Positions 8,325 to 17,250 are shown, counted from the stretch's first letter. The stretch is 64,000 nucleotides of DNA from Bradyrhizobium diazoefficiens (GCF_018131015.1 NZ_JAFCJJ010000034.1:1-64000); one strand, 5' to 3'. Notes: generated from the sequence alone by a model not told the origin. A program made the numbers and translations.

Positions 8325-9515
8325 TCATTGCGAGGGCGCCTCCAATCGGGACGGTAAAGCGATATCCTGTGTGGTGGAGCCGGCTTCGCCAGGGCGACGG
8401 ATTGGACTCGCGTCCCATAGTTCCTTCGCGAGGGGTAAGGGCGAGATCTGCATGTCGGCCCACCAAGCTCTCTCATTGCCATGACGATGAAGCGATTGAT
8501 GGTGCGACCTGCATAATGGAACCGTGAACTCATCGCTGACTTTGCGCCCCAAAGTTCGAGGTTGAGCGAATTTCAAATGATGCGCGTCAGACGGGGTCTT
8601 ATGGCAAACTAGACATGCTCGGCTGCTGACAAAGGCGAGGTGCTCCTTGCTTCGGCGCCGCGGCGGCTCTTTCGGGAAGGTGAGCGTGGGCGGCAGTTGG
8701 AGTGGGAGGTCGCCCCTCAGGCGAACGCCGGCTACGCCTCCCGACAGATCCACGACCTGAACTTCGCCGGGCGACGAATTAGGGTCAGCTTCGTGGTATA
8801 CATGTTCGGAGTCCGGAAGCCTTCCTTCCAAGTTTTTCCTCTCGTACGCCGCTTCCAGGACGCGAGCGTCGCCCTGCAAAAGAGTGTTCTTGAGGGGAAG
8901 GATTGACTTGGCCCAGGCCAGCAGTCCTTCGCCGCCCTCTTGGCAAGCAAGCTCGTCCAAAAGCCGGTCGCGGAGCTCGGCTGAGCGCTCGGGCGGTAAG
9001 ATTGACCTACAGTTCAGAATACGCTTCTGAGCCTTTCCCGATGGCCCTGGGGCGGTCTGTGGCTCCGTCGCTGCCGGAGAGCCCGTGACGACGTCAGGCG
9101 CGTCCAGATCGTCCTCTCCGGCAATACCAACCAAAGCGAACAGAGCGTAGCGACGGGCGTAGGTCAGCGCCGCTCCCATTCTGTGAGAAGCATCCAGATC
9201 CTTGGCCGCGCATACAGGGAGGTCCGATGAGATCCACTCCCCCGACGAGTGGGCAAGAAGCGTGGTAAGGTAGATATGCCCGGTCGACTGTTCGCTTCGA
9301 GTCGATTGAATTGTTGCAATTTCCTGCTGGCTCAGGGTCTTTCGCACGATGTCGAGACCGCTTGCCAGCGAGGCGTATCGGAACGTGCGGCTTCCCTCTC
9401 TCGGGAATGGCGAGTGGATGCTGGCCGTAAGTGTCTTTTCAGGATTGGTCAACTCGCTCTGTGCCTTGGCTAAGGCTGCGGCAATGGCGCCAATGCGCTC
9501 ACTGGACCGATGCAT
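8325..9515 (-). CDS. ERF-family single-strand annealing protein fused to DUF968
   Basis: A 396-residue product. Residues ~5-140 match the ERF annealase superfamily: IAAALAKAQSEL, the central FRYASLASGLDIVRKTLSQQ, and the conserved GAALTYARRYALFALVGIAG. The C-terminal third has a Cys/His-rich DUF968-type unit: RACLVCHKTPSDAHHLKFA, then VPLCRSHHQSLHRHGNE followed by WW. This is a likely metal-bound HNH-like fold found in phage recombination loci. ERF proteins pair homologous single strands after exonuclease resection. I use ATG 9515, which overlaps the end of the upstream exonuclease gene by 17 bases; an in-frame start at 9605 would overlap far more. Confidence 0.78.
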   Translation of the reverse strand: MHRSSERIGAIAAALAKAQSELTNPEKTLTASIHSPFPREGSRTFRYASLASGLDIVRKTLSQQEIATIQSTRSEQSTGHIYLTTLLAHSSGEWISSDLPVCAAKDLDASHRMGAALTYARRYALFALVGIAGEDDLDAPDVVTGSPAATEPQTAPGPSGKAQKRILNCRSILPPERSAELRDRLLDELACQEGGEGLLAWAKSILPLKNTLLQGDARVLEAAYERKNLEGRLPDSEHVYHEADPNSSPGEVQVVDLSGGVAGVRLRGDLPLQLPPTLTFPKEPPRRRSKEHLAFVSSRACLVCHKTPSDAHHLKFAQPRTLGRKVSDEFTVPLCRSHHQSLHRHGNERAWWADMQISPLPLAKELWDASPIRRPGEAGSTTQDIALPSRLEAPSQ

Positions 9516-10329
9516 GGGCAACCTCCGTCGAGAAAACTTCGAAGCTGATGGCTCCAGATTTTGAGCGCTTGGCTCTAATGCCATGGCCAGTCGCTTCCTT
9601 GGCATCTTCCGGCACCAGCTTCTTCAGTTCGACCTTAGCAAATTCATGCTCGCCATGGGCTTCCCGCGTGCGAAGATACGTTGCAGCGAGCTCTGCCCAA
9701 GCATTGGATGCTGCCATGTCGACGACTCTGACCGCTTCAAGCCGCGGCCGCGGCGTTTCGATGTTGAACAGTACGGGCGGTTCGCCGGTCTGCACGCAGC
9801 GCCAGAACTTCTTTTCCGCAGTAAGCAGGAGGTGCTGGTACAGTGGGTCGGCATGAATATTGATCTCGACCCATTTCCCTCCGCCTGTGATAATCGAAAG
9901 CACTGCTGAACGGGCCGTCACCACCCACATGTTATGTTGCAGCTGCGCCATATGCTTTTCAGCCGCCGCCTCTTCAGAGAAATGCCACGGCAGCATAAAC
10001 TTAGCCTCATACACCGCACCCGTCGGTTGAACGCGGCCATCTAGCGTGGCGCCCATCCATTTGTGGATCGGGTGTCGGACTTTCCGCTGGACGTCCTCAA
10101 CCGTGTGGCCGCTGGCGCGCTCGTACCAGGTTCGATTCAGGTCCTCGGTGATGTTGCCGAGTTGGACGATCAGTTCTCCGCTCAGGTCCTGCGGTTCGAG
10201 TTCGCCGCGCTTCTCGCGCCAAAGCCTGATGAGCTTATCCTGGTCCTCTCCCATAATGATCCGTGCGTCGGATCCGCCAATGAACGTACGGCGATCGGGG
10301 TGAATTTTCGTGGGGACTCGCGTATCCAT
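9499..10329 (-). CDS. YqaJ-type viral recombinase / lambda-exonuclease-like nuclease
   Basis: A 276-residue protein opening with RRTFIGGSDARIIMGED, the N-terminal signature of the YqaJ family. LWREKRGELEP, GNITEDLNRTWYE and the acidic active-site stretch MGATLDGRV...YEAKFMLPW (D-x(n)-ExK) follow, then AAAEKHMAQLQHNMWVV. Such enzymes degrade one strand of double-stranded DNA ends to feed an annealase. The downstream gene on the same transcript encodes exactly that, so the two form a two-component recombination module. AGGAG at 10340-10344 precedes the ATG at normal distance. The gene is divergent from the HTH regulator gene. Confidence 0.82.
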   Translation of the reverse strand: MDTRVPTKIHPDRRTFIGGSDARIIMGEDQDKLIRLWREKRGELEPQDLSGELIVQLGNITEDLNRTWYERASGHTVEDVQRKVRHPIHKWMGATLDGRVQPTGAVYEAKFMLPWHFSEEAAAEKHMAQLQHNMWVVTARSAVLSIITGGGKWVEINIHADPLYQHLLLTAEKKFWRCVQTGEPPVLFNIETPRPRLEAVRVVDMAASNAWAELAATYLRTREAHGEHEFAKVELKKLVPEDAKEATGHGIRAKRSKSGAISFEVFSTEVAHASVQ

Positions 10330-10390
10330 TCTCTAAATCTCCTGTCGTACGACCCGATAATGATAGATCATATGGTGTGAAATAACCCAC

Positions 10391-10663
10391 ATGGGCAAAA
10401 ATGTCAAGGTGAAAGGGCCTCCGCTGATTGCGGCCCAGATTCGCGCAGCTCGGGCGCTTTTGAGATGGAGTGCCGAGGAGTTGGCACAGGCCTCGGCGCT
10501 CGGGTCGAATACCGTTCGGAGAGCAGAGGTCTCACAGGGGGCGACTTCGTTAACCGCTGCCAATGACAGTGCTATCCGCAAGGCGTTGGAGGACGCTGGC
10601 GTTGAATTTATCGACGAGAATGGCGGTGGCGCGGGAGTTCGGCTACGAAAGCCTTCGCGCTAA
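10391..10663 (+). CDS. Small HTH (XRE-type) transcriptional regulator
   Basis: A 90-residue protein. Its middle IRAARALLRWSAEELAQAS followed by NTVRRAEVSQG is a helix-turn-helix of the Cro/CI/XRE kind, and the ending ALEDAGVEFIDENGGG is common in short rhizobial XRE proteins. It is divergent from the exonuclease-annealase pair, 61 bases away, the usual place for a repressor of that module. The intervening sequence is A/T-rich (10355-10390) and probably holds both promoters; I see no clean operator dyad. Confidence 0.75.
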   Translation: MGKNVKVKGPPLIAAQIRAARALLRWSAEELAQASALGSNTVRRAEVSQGATSLTAANDSAIRKALEDAGVEFIDENGGGAGVRLRKPSR

Positions 10664-10764
10664 TCCTCGCCTGGCTGAGAGCCCTTTACAGCCTCCTTCT
10701 GATCGTCTTGCTTCAGACTAAGCGACCGCCGAAGCTCAAATCAGCTTCTTAACGGACGATCCAA

Positions 10765-10995
10765 CATGCGCGCCGATCGCGCCGAGTTCGCCAGCCATCC
10801 TCCGATCCAAGCTATTGCCGTCGCTCTCCGTATAGAGCCCGCGGAATCACGCCATATGGCTTGGTGGCGACAAAAGCGATCAGCCAGATCGGTTGCGGTC
10901 TTGACCGCCTCACGTGCGCTATTGGTCCATTCGAACGTGCTCATATCGAACGCGTCCCCCGCGTCGCGACTAAGTCCGCCGTCGTGATTGAAGAA
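10765..10995 (-). pseudogene. gmhB-like HAD phosphatase relic (N-terminal half)
   Basis: Reading the complementary strand from about 10995, RAAVFFNHDGGLSRDAGDAFD and FEW...AREAVKTA align with the N-terminal half of GmhB-type proteins such as that at 7336-7845. The catalytic DRDGV has become NHDGG, so the nucleophile is lost. Motif II has dissolved into shifted frame around 10870, and the sequence fades near 10765. It is closest to the other relic at 12855-13369, sharing the ACGCG-rich 5' segment. The IS3-family relic begins within about 50 bases of its start. Confidence 0.72.
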
Positions 10996-11042
10996 GACGG
11001 CCGCGCGTTTGGTCGACCTGAGAAGAGACGCTTCGCACCCAA

Positions 11043-12090
11043 TTGGAAGAACTGGCAAGAAGGGCCGAAGTCGATAGCGGGCAGCGGTCTGGAGGCCCGA
11101 CCGACATGGCTGACAAGCTCAAGGCTTTCGAGCGGGAGAACCGCGAGCTTCGGCAGGCCGATGAGATCCTGCGCAAGGCAAGCGCCGATTTTGCGATGGC
11201 GGAGCTCGACCGCCGGTCCAAGGCATGATTGCGTTCATCGACGATCATCGGTGCATAGGGTCGAGCCGATCCGCAAGGTCTTGCCGATCACCCCTCGACC
11301 TACCACGCCCATGTCGCCAGTCGGCGCGATCCGGCTAAGCTGTCGGCGCGCGCCAGGCAGGACGGCGCCCTGAAGATCGAGGTGCGGCGAGTCTTCGATC
11401 AGAATTTCTCCGTCTATGGCGTGCGCAAGGTCTGGCGACAGCTCAAGCGGGAAGGCTTCGATGTTGCCCGTTGCACGGTGTCACGACTGAGCGGGACATG
11501 GGTTTACAAGGCGCCATTCGTGGCAGATTCGTCAAAATCACGGTTAGCGAAAGGCCGCGCCATGTCCGCTGGATCACGTCAACCGCCAGTTCAAAGGGCC
11601 CAGGTCGAATGTCCTCTCTGAGTTCACCTATGTCGCGATCTGGTCCGGCTTTATCTAGGTCGCCTTCGTCATCAACGCGGATGCGCAGGATCTTGGGCTG
11701 GCGAGCCTCGCGCACCCTACAGGCGGGCTTCGTGCTCGGTCCGCTGGAGCAGGCAATGCACGATCGGCCGCCGGTCCACCGCAGCGGGCTCGTACATCAT
11801 AGCGACAGAGGCAGCCAATACGTCTCGATCAAGTACACGAGCGTCTGGCTGAAGCTGGCGTAGAGCCCTCTGTCGGCAGCGTCGGAGACTCCTATGACAA
11901 CGCTCTCGCCGAAACCATCAACAATCTCCGCTAGGCAGAGGTGATCCATCGACGCGGTCCATGGCGAAACTTCGAAGCCGTAGAGTTCGCGACGCTGGAA
12001 TCGGTGGATTGGCTCAACACTGGCGGCTCCTGGAGCCCATCCAACATCCCGCCGGCCGAAGCCGAACTTTACTACGTCATGCTGGAATAA
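11043..12090 (+). mobile_element. IS3-family insertion sequence relic (orfA and orfB fragments)
   Basis: OrfA is represented by LKAFERENRELRQADEILRK and ADFAMAELDR (to 11228), the leucine-zipper end of IS3-family OrfA. OrfB appears in broken frames: VFDQNFSVYGVRKVWRQLKR and GFDVARCTVSRL near 11391-11495, MGLQGAIRG, VHHSDRGSQYVS near 11795-11830, then DSYDNALAETINNLR at 11890-11932. The last is followed by an in-frame TAG and a tail ending at 12090. Several frameshifts and stops, and loss of the first DDE aspartate (VAFVIN instead of VAFVID), make it inactive. I could not define terminal inverted repeats. Confidence 0.82.
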
Positions 12091-12854
12091 CCCGCCATGC
12101 GGGGTAGTTTTACCGAACGGGCTCCCGCAAACCGAGGCGGTTCAGTTTCTGCGCAGGAGGGTAAGTAAAGCGGGCCTGCGTGCTGTGACGATAACAATGA
12201 AGCCCAAGCACACTTTGCCAGAAACCTTTCGAGCTGGATCTTGAGCTCATGTAAAATCTAGCGTTTGCTCGCCGACGGACCCGAGACGCCGTAACCCGTT
12301 CAAAACTGCGTACCGTGCGCTCGCCAAAGTCACCACGGAACATAGAACATCACGTATGTGAGGACGATGATTATAACGAACGTCCAAACAAGCGATCCAT
12401 TGAGAGCCCGAAAATTCACATTATACCCTCAGCAAGCGTCAAAGCTTATCGAGATCTGATGGCACTAATATGGCCACACGCTTCCTTGACGGGGGCTGCG
12501 TGAGGCGGCGTGGGCGCCGTCTCTCGCACGCGCTCCGAGGCGACCAACAAGCGCGGTGCGAGCTGATGGCCACCGAAAAGCAGATTGCCGCCAACAAGAC
12601 GAATGCCGCCCGCAGCACCCGGCCACGGACGATGTCGAATAAAACGCGTCCCAGTGTGACTCGCTTCATCGACTTGGAAAAGTCGGTTTTGATAGAACGA
12701 TCCCAATCTTGGAGAGCGAATGAGCATCGGTCCGACCCGATTCGGCAGAGTGGATCCAATTGCGTAACATCGCTCGAAGACTTTCGAGGGGCAGCGGGAT
12801 GCAAAGGTATTTCAGTGACATCCCGCGCGGACCGACACGGATCGCCGCGCTGAA
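12091..12854. other. Stretch without supportable gene
   Basis: About 760 bases between the IS3 relic and the second gmhB relic. A complementary-strand frame (12439-12669, start MKRVTLGRVLFD) includes one hydrophobic stretch, RAAFVLLAAICFSVAISS, but the rest is Arg/Pro-rich and matches nothing. Overlapping frames on the other strand are equally long. Composition suggests degraded DNA. Confidence 0.35.
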
Positions 12855-13369
12855 ACTAAGTTCAGCACCGTTCGCACGAAAGTTGCAAGGTTGCCTTCCC
12901 GAAACAGCAGGCCGCGGATGCCAGCGGCATGCGCCGCATCCAGATCTCGCTGCTGGTCGCGATCAGGAAGCTCCTGTCGGCAGCGACGGGAAAGCGCTGC
13001 AGCAGGTCGATGATCATGCTAGGCCCGGGCTTGCGCCGATCGCTATCGCGACGATAGCGCGCAACAACGGCCCCGGGATGGTCGGGACAGTATTCGAAAG
13101 CATCAATATGCGCGCCGACGGCGGCCAGCTCGTCCGCTATCCAGCGATGCAGCGCGTGCACGTCACTCTCTTCATAGAACCCGCGGGCGACGCCGGACTG
13201 GCTTGGTGACAACGAAGGCGAAATAGCCGGCTTCGTTTACGTGCTTGACGGCCTCGCGTGCCCCGTCCATCCATTTGAATTTGCTGGGTTCGAACAGATA
13301 GCCCGCGTCGTGGTTGAGAACGCCGTCGCGATCGAAGAAGACGGCGGGGCGCATCGGTGTCGTCGTCAT
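12855..13369 (-). pseudogene. gmhB: gmhB-like HAD phosphatase, two frameshifts
   Basis: Starting at ATG 13369, MRPAVFFDRDGVLNHDAGYL continues normally to FAFVVT. One extra G near 13205 then shifts the frame out of the expected NQSGVARGFYEE, which is found in the next frame. A second event near 12950, one missing base, turns the expected LIGDQQRDLDAAHAAGIRG into an unrelated reading. After restoring the frame the protein runs to about 12855. The second cysteine pair of the GmhB zinc loop reads SDRRKP rather than CNCRKP, so this was a different subfamily from the 7336-7845 copy. Not functional as it stands. Confidence 0.82.
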
Positions 13370-14061
13370 GGGGCTGCATCCGGGTTTCTATGGCCCTTTG
13401 TTCACCGCCTCACCGACAACTTGTCAAGGAGTTGCAGGATGAGCCGTTTCATCGGTACGGAGTCATCTCGCGCCAGGCATAATGAGACCGTTCCCATCAC
13501 CCGGGCTGATGGTTCGAGGCTAGGGGCGGCCCTAGATGTTGACCCAATAACCAACTTCAAGATCAGATCGTACAGGCTAGGGTTCAACATAGTGGGGATG
13601 GATTGGCGGCTTGTATGCCGAGCCGAGTGGAAGCATTTTTCATTGAAGCGAAGACCCAGCTGCTTGACGAGTTTTCTAGTGCATCCGCCGCCCGATCCCA
13701 AGATCGCTGCCATGCGAGGGCGGCGCGCACGAAGTAGCCCGATCAAACGCGGTGTCTCATCGCCCTTTCAGCTTTCGCCCCAAAGTCCCTGAGCATTAGC
13801 TAGTATATTGCCGATGAAGTCGAAATCGCGCCCGAGATTTCGAGACCAAGCCCGCGAATAGTTCAGAAACAAAGAGCAGAGTTTGCTTGGAACGGTTCTA
13901 TATCTGCATTCTGTCGGCGCCGCGCGGCCGCTCCTAGGTGTGGTCCGACTTGCCGTCCATTACCAGGCCTTTTCTGTTCGGGTGGATAGCCAAACGTGGA
14001 CTGTCTTGATTTTCAGGCCGGTTAGGCTGATCTGGTAGCGTCAAACAGCAGGGGATGGTCC
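13370..14061. other. Stretch upstream of the serine recombinase, no recognised gene
   Basis: About 690 bases. A complementary frame at 13402-13746 (114 codons) ends only 33 bases before the gmhB relic start and could be the tail of a lost upstream gene, but it shows no family motif. The last 100 bases probably carry the recombinase promoter; AGGGGA at 14050-14055 is the recombinase ribosome binding site. Confidence 0.35.
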
Positions 14062-15633
14062 ATGGGAACTGCGCTCACTGTTCAGAATGCGAAATTGCCC
14101 CGTCGACGAGAGCGAGAGCTTCTGGCGGCGCAATACATCCGTATGTCGACGGATCGGCAGCAATACTCGATCGCCAACCAGATGGCGCTGATCGCCGGAT
14201 ACGCAGCCGAGCATCGGCTGACGATTGTGAACACTTATATCGACGAGGGCATCAGCGGGTTGAGGATCAACAACCGCCGGGGGCTCCTTCGCCTCCTCAA
14301 CGATGTTCAAGCGGGAACCGTAGATTTTGCCAATGTGCTGGTGCGGGACGTCAGTCGCTGGGGTCGATTCCAGGACACGGACGAGAGCGCTTACTATGAG
14401 TTTATCTGCAAGCTAGCCGGCGTGAAGGTGATCTATTGCGCTGAAGTGTTCGAGAACGACGGCAGCCCCATCTCCGGCCTCTGGAAGAACATGAAGCGCC
14501 TGATGGCGGCTGAGGACAGCCGCGATAAATCTGCGAAGGTCTTCGCTGGGCAAAGCCGAATCGCGGGACTTGGCTATTGGGTTGGAGGCCGGCCCGGTTT
14601 TGCGCTGCGCCGAGAACTGGTTGATGCGGCCGGCAAATCAAGGGGCTTTCTCGAGCATGGTCACCAAAAGGCCTTGCAGACCGAGCGAGTATTGCTGCGT
14701 GCCGGGCCGCCCGACGAAATCGCGATCGTGCGATGGATCTTCGAAAGCTTTGTCGGCGGGATAGAGGAGACCGCTATTGCCCGCGAGTTGAACGCGAGAG
14801 GCATTGCCAACCATCGCGACGTCCCGTGGAATCTCCAGATGATCGGCCGCATCCTTCGCAACGAAAATTACACGGGCAACACCGTCTACTCCCGGACGTC
14901 GAGGTATTTGCGGCAGCGCCGTGTTATCAACGACAAGTCCAAATGGATCCGCAAGGAAGCTGCGCTCGAGCAGATCGTGCCGCGGAAGATCTTCGATGAG
15001 GCGCAGCGAATTATCGGCAAACGGATGCGACACCGGCTGTCCGACGACGAGTTGCTCAAGAGGCTCCGTGTTCTTCAGCTGCGGATAGGAACTCTGTCTC
15101 ACAACCGCATCAATCGGGCGAAGGGATCAACTCCCAGCGCTGATACCTACGAGCGCCGATTTGGCAGCCTTCGCAATGCGTATGCCCTGATCGGTTACGT
15201 CCCCGATGCTGACTATCGCTACCTTGATACGCGCAGCGAGCGCAGCAATCTGATCAATCGGCTCGCAGGCGAGATCGCCGCTAGACTCCCAAATGTACAT
15301 CCCGATCTCATTGTCGGGCGAGCGGGAGGCTGCCTGGAACTGAAGAATGGCTCATTCATATCGTTGCGCGTGGTACGATGCTGGGAGCATTCCCGGAAGC
15401 ATTGTCCGGTTTGGACACTGCGGCGTGGTTCCAAGCCGCGCCCGGGTGTCGTTGTCGTGGTCAGACTGAATGAAAAGAATGAGCAGCCGCTCGACTACAT
15501 CCTAGCGCCGATTGAAAACCTGCCAACGCGTCCATTAATCCTCACGGAAACTGCCATCGCCAAACTATACCGACAGCGGTTCAGGAGCATCGTCGATTTG
15601 ATCCGCGCCCTGAAACGAAGGCCCAAGTCGTAG
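14062..15633 (+). CDS. Large serine recombinase with homing-endonuclease-associated repeat
   Basis: A 523-residue site-specific recombinase. The resolvase domain begins with QYIRMSTDRQQYSIANQ (Ser29 is the nucleophile) and continues through VRDVSRWGR. The recombinase domain contains ETAIARELNARGI and the typical IGRILRNENYTGNTVY. Then comes a segment LLKRLRVLQLRIGTLS...TYERRFGSLRNAYALIGY, matching the HNH-repeat motif seen in homing endonucleases and in many rhizobial recombinases. The ~130-residue tail is family-specific. It would cut and exchange DNA at attachment sites of the host element. A good AGGGGA precedes the ATG. The coding sequence is uninterrupted, unlike much of its surroundings. 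Confidence 0.85.
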   Translation: MGTALTVQNAKLPRRRERELLAAQYIRMSTDRQQYSIANQMALIAGYAAEHRLTIVNTYIDEGISGLRINNRRGLLRLLNDVQAGTVDFANVLVRDVSRWGRFQDTDESAYYEFICKLAGVKVIYCAEVFENDGSPISGLWKNMKRLMAAEDSRDKSAKVFAGQSRIAGLGYWVGGRPGFALRRELVDAAGKSRGFLEHGHQKALQTERVLLRAGPPDEIAIVRWIFESFVGGIEETAIARELNARGIANHRDVPWNLQMIGRILRNENYTGNTVYSRTSRYLRQRRVINDKSKWIRKEAALEQIVPRKIFDEAQRIIGKRMRHRLSDDELLKRLRVLQLRIGTLSHNRINRAKGSTPSADTYERRFGSLRNAYALIGYVPDADYRYLDTRSERSNLINRLAGEIAARLPNVHPDLIVGRAGGCLELKNGSFISLRVVRCWEHSRKHCPVWTLRRGSKPRPGVVVVVRLNEKNEQPLDYILAPIENLPTRPLILTETAIAKLYRQRFRSIVDLIRALKRRPKS

Positions 15634-15790
15634 CGAGGCGTGGTAACCCGTTCATTCCCATGTCGACCTCCTTCATGAGGAGAGGGCCGACGCATTTCGG
15701 CGTTTAACCACCTCGTATTCTGCGCTGCCGAAGCGGGCGAGGCGAGGTCAGCTTCGCGCGAAAGAAGCTCGCATCGTGGGATGTACCGGC

Positions 15791-16201
15791 TTAGGTGACT
15801 TGCATGCCGTCGGGTGCCTTCAGAAGAGGTGCGGTGATCGACACGATTAACTGATGCTCCCTGGCAATGCGCGTCTGGGCATTGATGAGATTTGCCGTCG
15901 CTCTGGCCTGAGAGAGCAGGTCGTACGGGTTTTCTGAAATTACATGATAGAGTGCGATGCCTTCCTTCATCGAGGCGCAGCATTGCCGATCCAGTGCTGC
16001 AGCGGCAAGCGAGACGTCCATGTCAAGCGTGACATTGCTCTGAGCGCTTTCGATCAGCCTCTGTAAAGCCTTTCGAGAAGCGGCGAGAGACAAGCGTCGC
16101 TTGTCCAGCGAATTCGCAATCGTGTTGATGCGCCGCTTCGCAGCCAATTTTCTCGACGAGTTTCGTGTGCCGGCTCCTTGCATGTCCCGAGTGTGGATCA
16201 T
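15791..16201 (-). CDS. Hypothetical protein
   Basis: About 136 residues, mostly helical, basic at the N terminus (RNSSRKLAAKRRINTIANSL) and with ALQRLIESAQSN and ARATANLINAQTRIAREHQL further on. No recognised domain or signal peptide. The ATG at 16201 is used; a TTG at 16219 and an ATG at 16183 are alternatives, and none has a clear ribosome binding site because the upstream strand is pyrimidine-rich. It is divergent from the next gene, and both lie between the recombinase and core DNA, so it is probably element cargo. Confidence 0.45.
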   Translation of the reverse strand: MIHTRDMQGAGTRNSSRKLAAKRRINTIANSLDKRRLSLAASRKALQRLIESAQSNVTLDMDVSLAAAALDRQCCASMKEGIALYHVISENPYDLLSQARATANLINAQTRIAREHQLIVSITAPLLKAPDGMQVT

Positions 16202-16278
16202 GCGAGGGGGGGCGAGCAAGCGAAGGAAGAAAAAAATCGTTGGAAATGTTGGGCTGGGGCTAGCTTAGTCCTACGTCC

Positions 16279-17175
16279 ATGGAGAAGCTGCGATTCGGTA
16301 TGGCTTGGGTGAAATTGGAATCAAGGGCCTCAATGACGGCTAATAAGTCGCGTGCAAAGTCAGAAAACGCCCTGAAGCATGGCGCTTACGCGCGCGCTGT
16401 GTTGCTTCCGCATGAAAGCCGCCGCGATCACGACCAGCTAGTTGCCGAGACAAGGCAGGAATGGTGTCCAAACGGACCAACCGAGGAGGTGCTCGTTGAT
16501 CGTTTGGTCGACTTGATGTGGCGCCAGAAGCGTCTGCGCCACTACGACCAGCAGATGCTGCAATTGCAGATTGATCGCATTCAAGTCCAAAATCAGGCCG
16601 TGCCAATAAGGGTCGAGATTAAAGCGCTAGCGCCTGAATTCGCTGGCGCGACAACGGCGGAGGAGGTGGAAAAACTTCTCGCCAAGCAGGGTGATTACGG
16701 CAGCATCATCGCTTCCTGGGTGCCCAGGCCTAAGGAAATTGAGAAAGAGTCTAGTTGGGGAGCGGCGATCGCCGATCACCTGAGCAAAATGAACGTTGGA
16801 TCAATCGTTGAGGGGCCGCCGGAGATCACGGCTTATGTCGATCATTATCAGTTGGAGATGCAGGACGAGCGCATGGAGCGTCTGGATGAGCGCATTCTTC
16901 AAGTGACGAAGCGGCTCGTGCAAATCAAAGCCTCGAAGGCGCTCTTCCGCACCCGGCCAGATCCGGAGACGCTGTTTCCTCTCAACGCGAGGCCGCGGCC
17001 CGCAACGGCGATTGGTCAGGAAGGCCGCGGTCGAGCCAATGAAAGGACAACGACGAATACGCAGCGGCCGTCATCTGGCCCGATCGAACACGTCCGCTCT
17101 CGCATCAAAGATGTCGATGAAAAAACCGCCGCTGCCGTAAAAATCACCACCGCTGGAGGAAATGGTCGCGTGTAG
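16279..17175 (+). CDS. Hypothetical protein with NALKHG motif
   Basis: A 298-residue protein. Near the N terminus SENALKHGAYARAVLLPHES resembles a motif shared by proteins of unknown role often found near transposons or integrases. The next ~60 residues (GPTEEVLVDRLVDLMWRQKR) are helical. The middle and C terminus are helical and charged, and the last ~60 residues are low-complexity. The true start could be ATG 16333 (MTANKSRAKS), with a GGG nearby; no strong ribosome binding site favours 16279. It is the last gene before core DNA. No function is assigned. Confidence 0.55.
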   Translation: MEKLRFGMAWVKLESRASMTANKSRAKSENALKHGAYARAVLLPHESRRDHDQLVAETRQEWCPNGPTEEVLVDRLVDLMWRQKRLRHYDQQMLQLQIDRIQVQNQAVPIRVEIKALAPEFAGATTAEEVEKLLAKQGDYGSIIASWVPRPKEIEKESSWGAAIADHLSKMNVGSIVEGPPEITAYVDHYQLEMQDERMERLDERILQVTKRLVQIKASKALFRTRPDPETLFPLNARPRPATAIGQEGRGRANERTTTNTQRPSSGPIEHVRSRIKDVDEKTAAAVKITTAGGNGRV

Positions 17176-17250
17176 TATCAATGACGGCAAGGAGTGGTTG
17201 CAAAGTTCGCAAAACGAAAGTAGTCAAAAGGGAGAGCAGTATCGTAGCTC

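Larger units (their letters stand above)
7846..17250. mobile_element. Probable degenerate integrated element / genomic island
   Basis: The segment contains phage-type recombination genes (YqaJ exonuclease, ERF annealase), an HTH regulator, a large serine recombinase, an IS3-family relic, pseudogenes and orphan genes. G+C is lower and codon bias weaker than on the right, where dense core genes begin at 17251. I could not find attachment repeats or a tRNA target, so both borders are approximate; the left border could lie anywhere within the polysaccharide cluster. No structural phage genes, conjugation genes or integration host sites are visible, so it is either a remnant or a minimal element. 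Confidence 0.45.

Noticed and set aside
7960..8466. 168-codon minus-strand frame beside the ERF gene
   Set aside because: Overlaps the ERF-DUF968 coding region in another frame and has shadow-type composition (Arg/Ser/His-rich).
12110..12343. 77-codon minus-strand frame after the IS3 relic
   Set aside because: No recognisable similarity and extreme Arg content; likely chance.
12439..12804. Minus-strand frame with one hydrophobic stretch
   Set aside because: No family resemblance, Arg/Pro-rich remainder, overlapping frames of equal length on the other strand, no ribosome binding site.
17176..17250. tRNA-type attachment site at the right island border
   Set aside because: No tRNA 3' end or matching direct repeat seen on either side.
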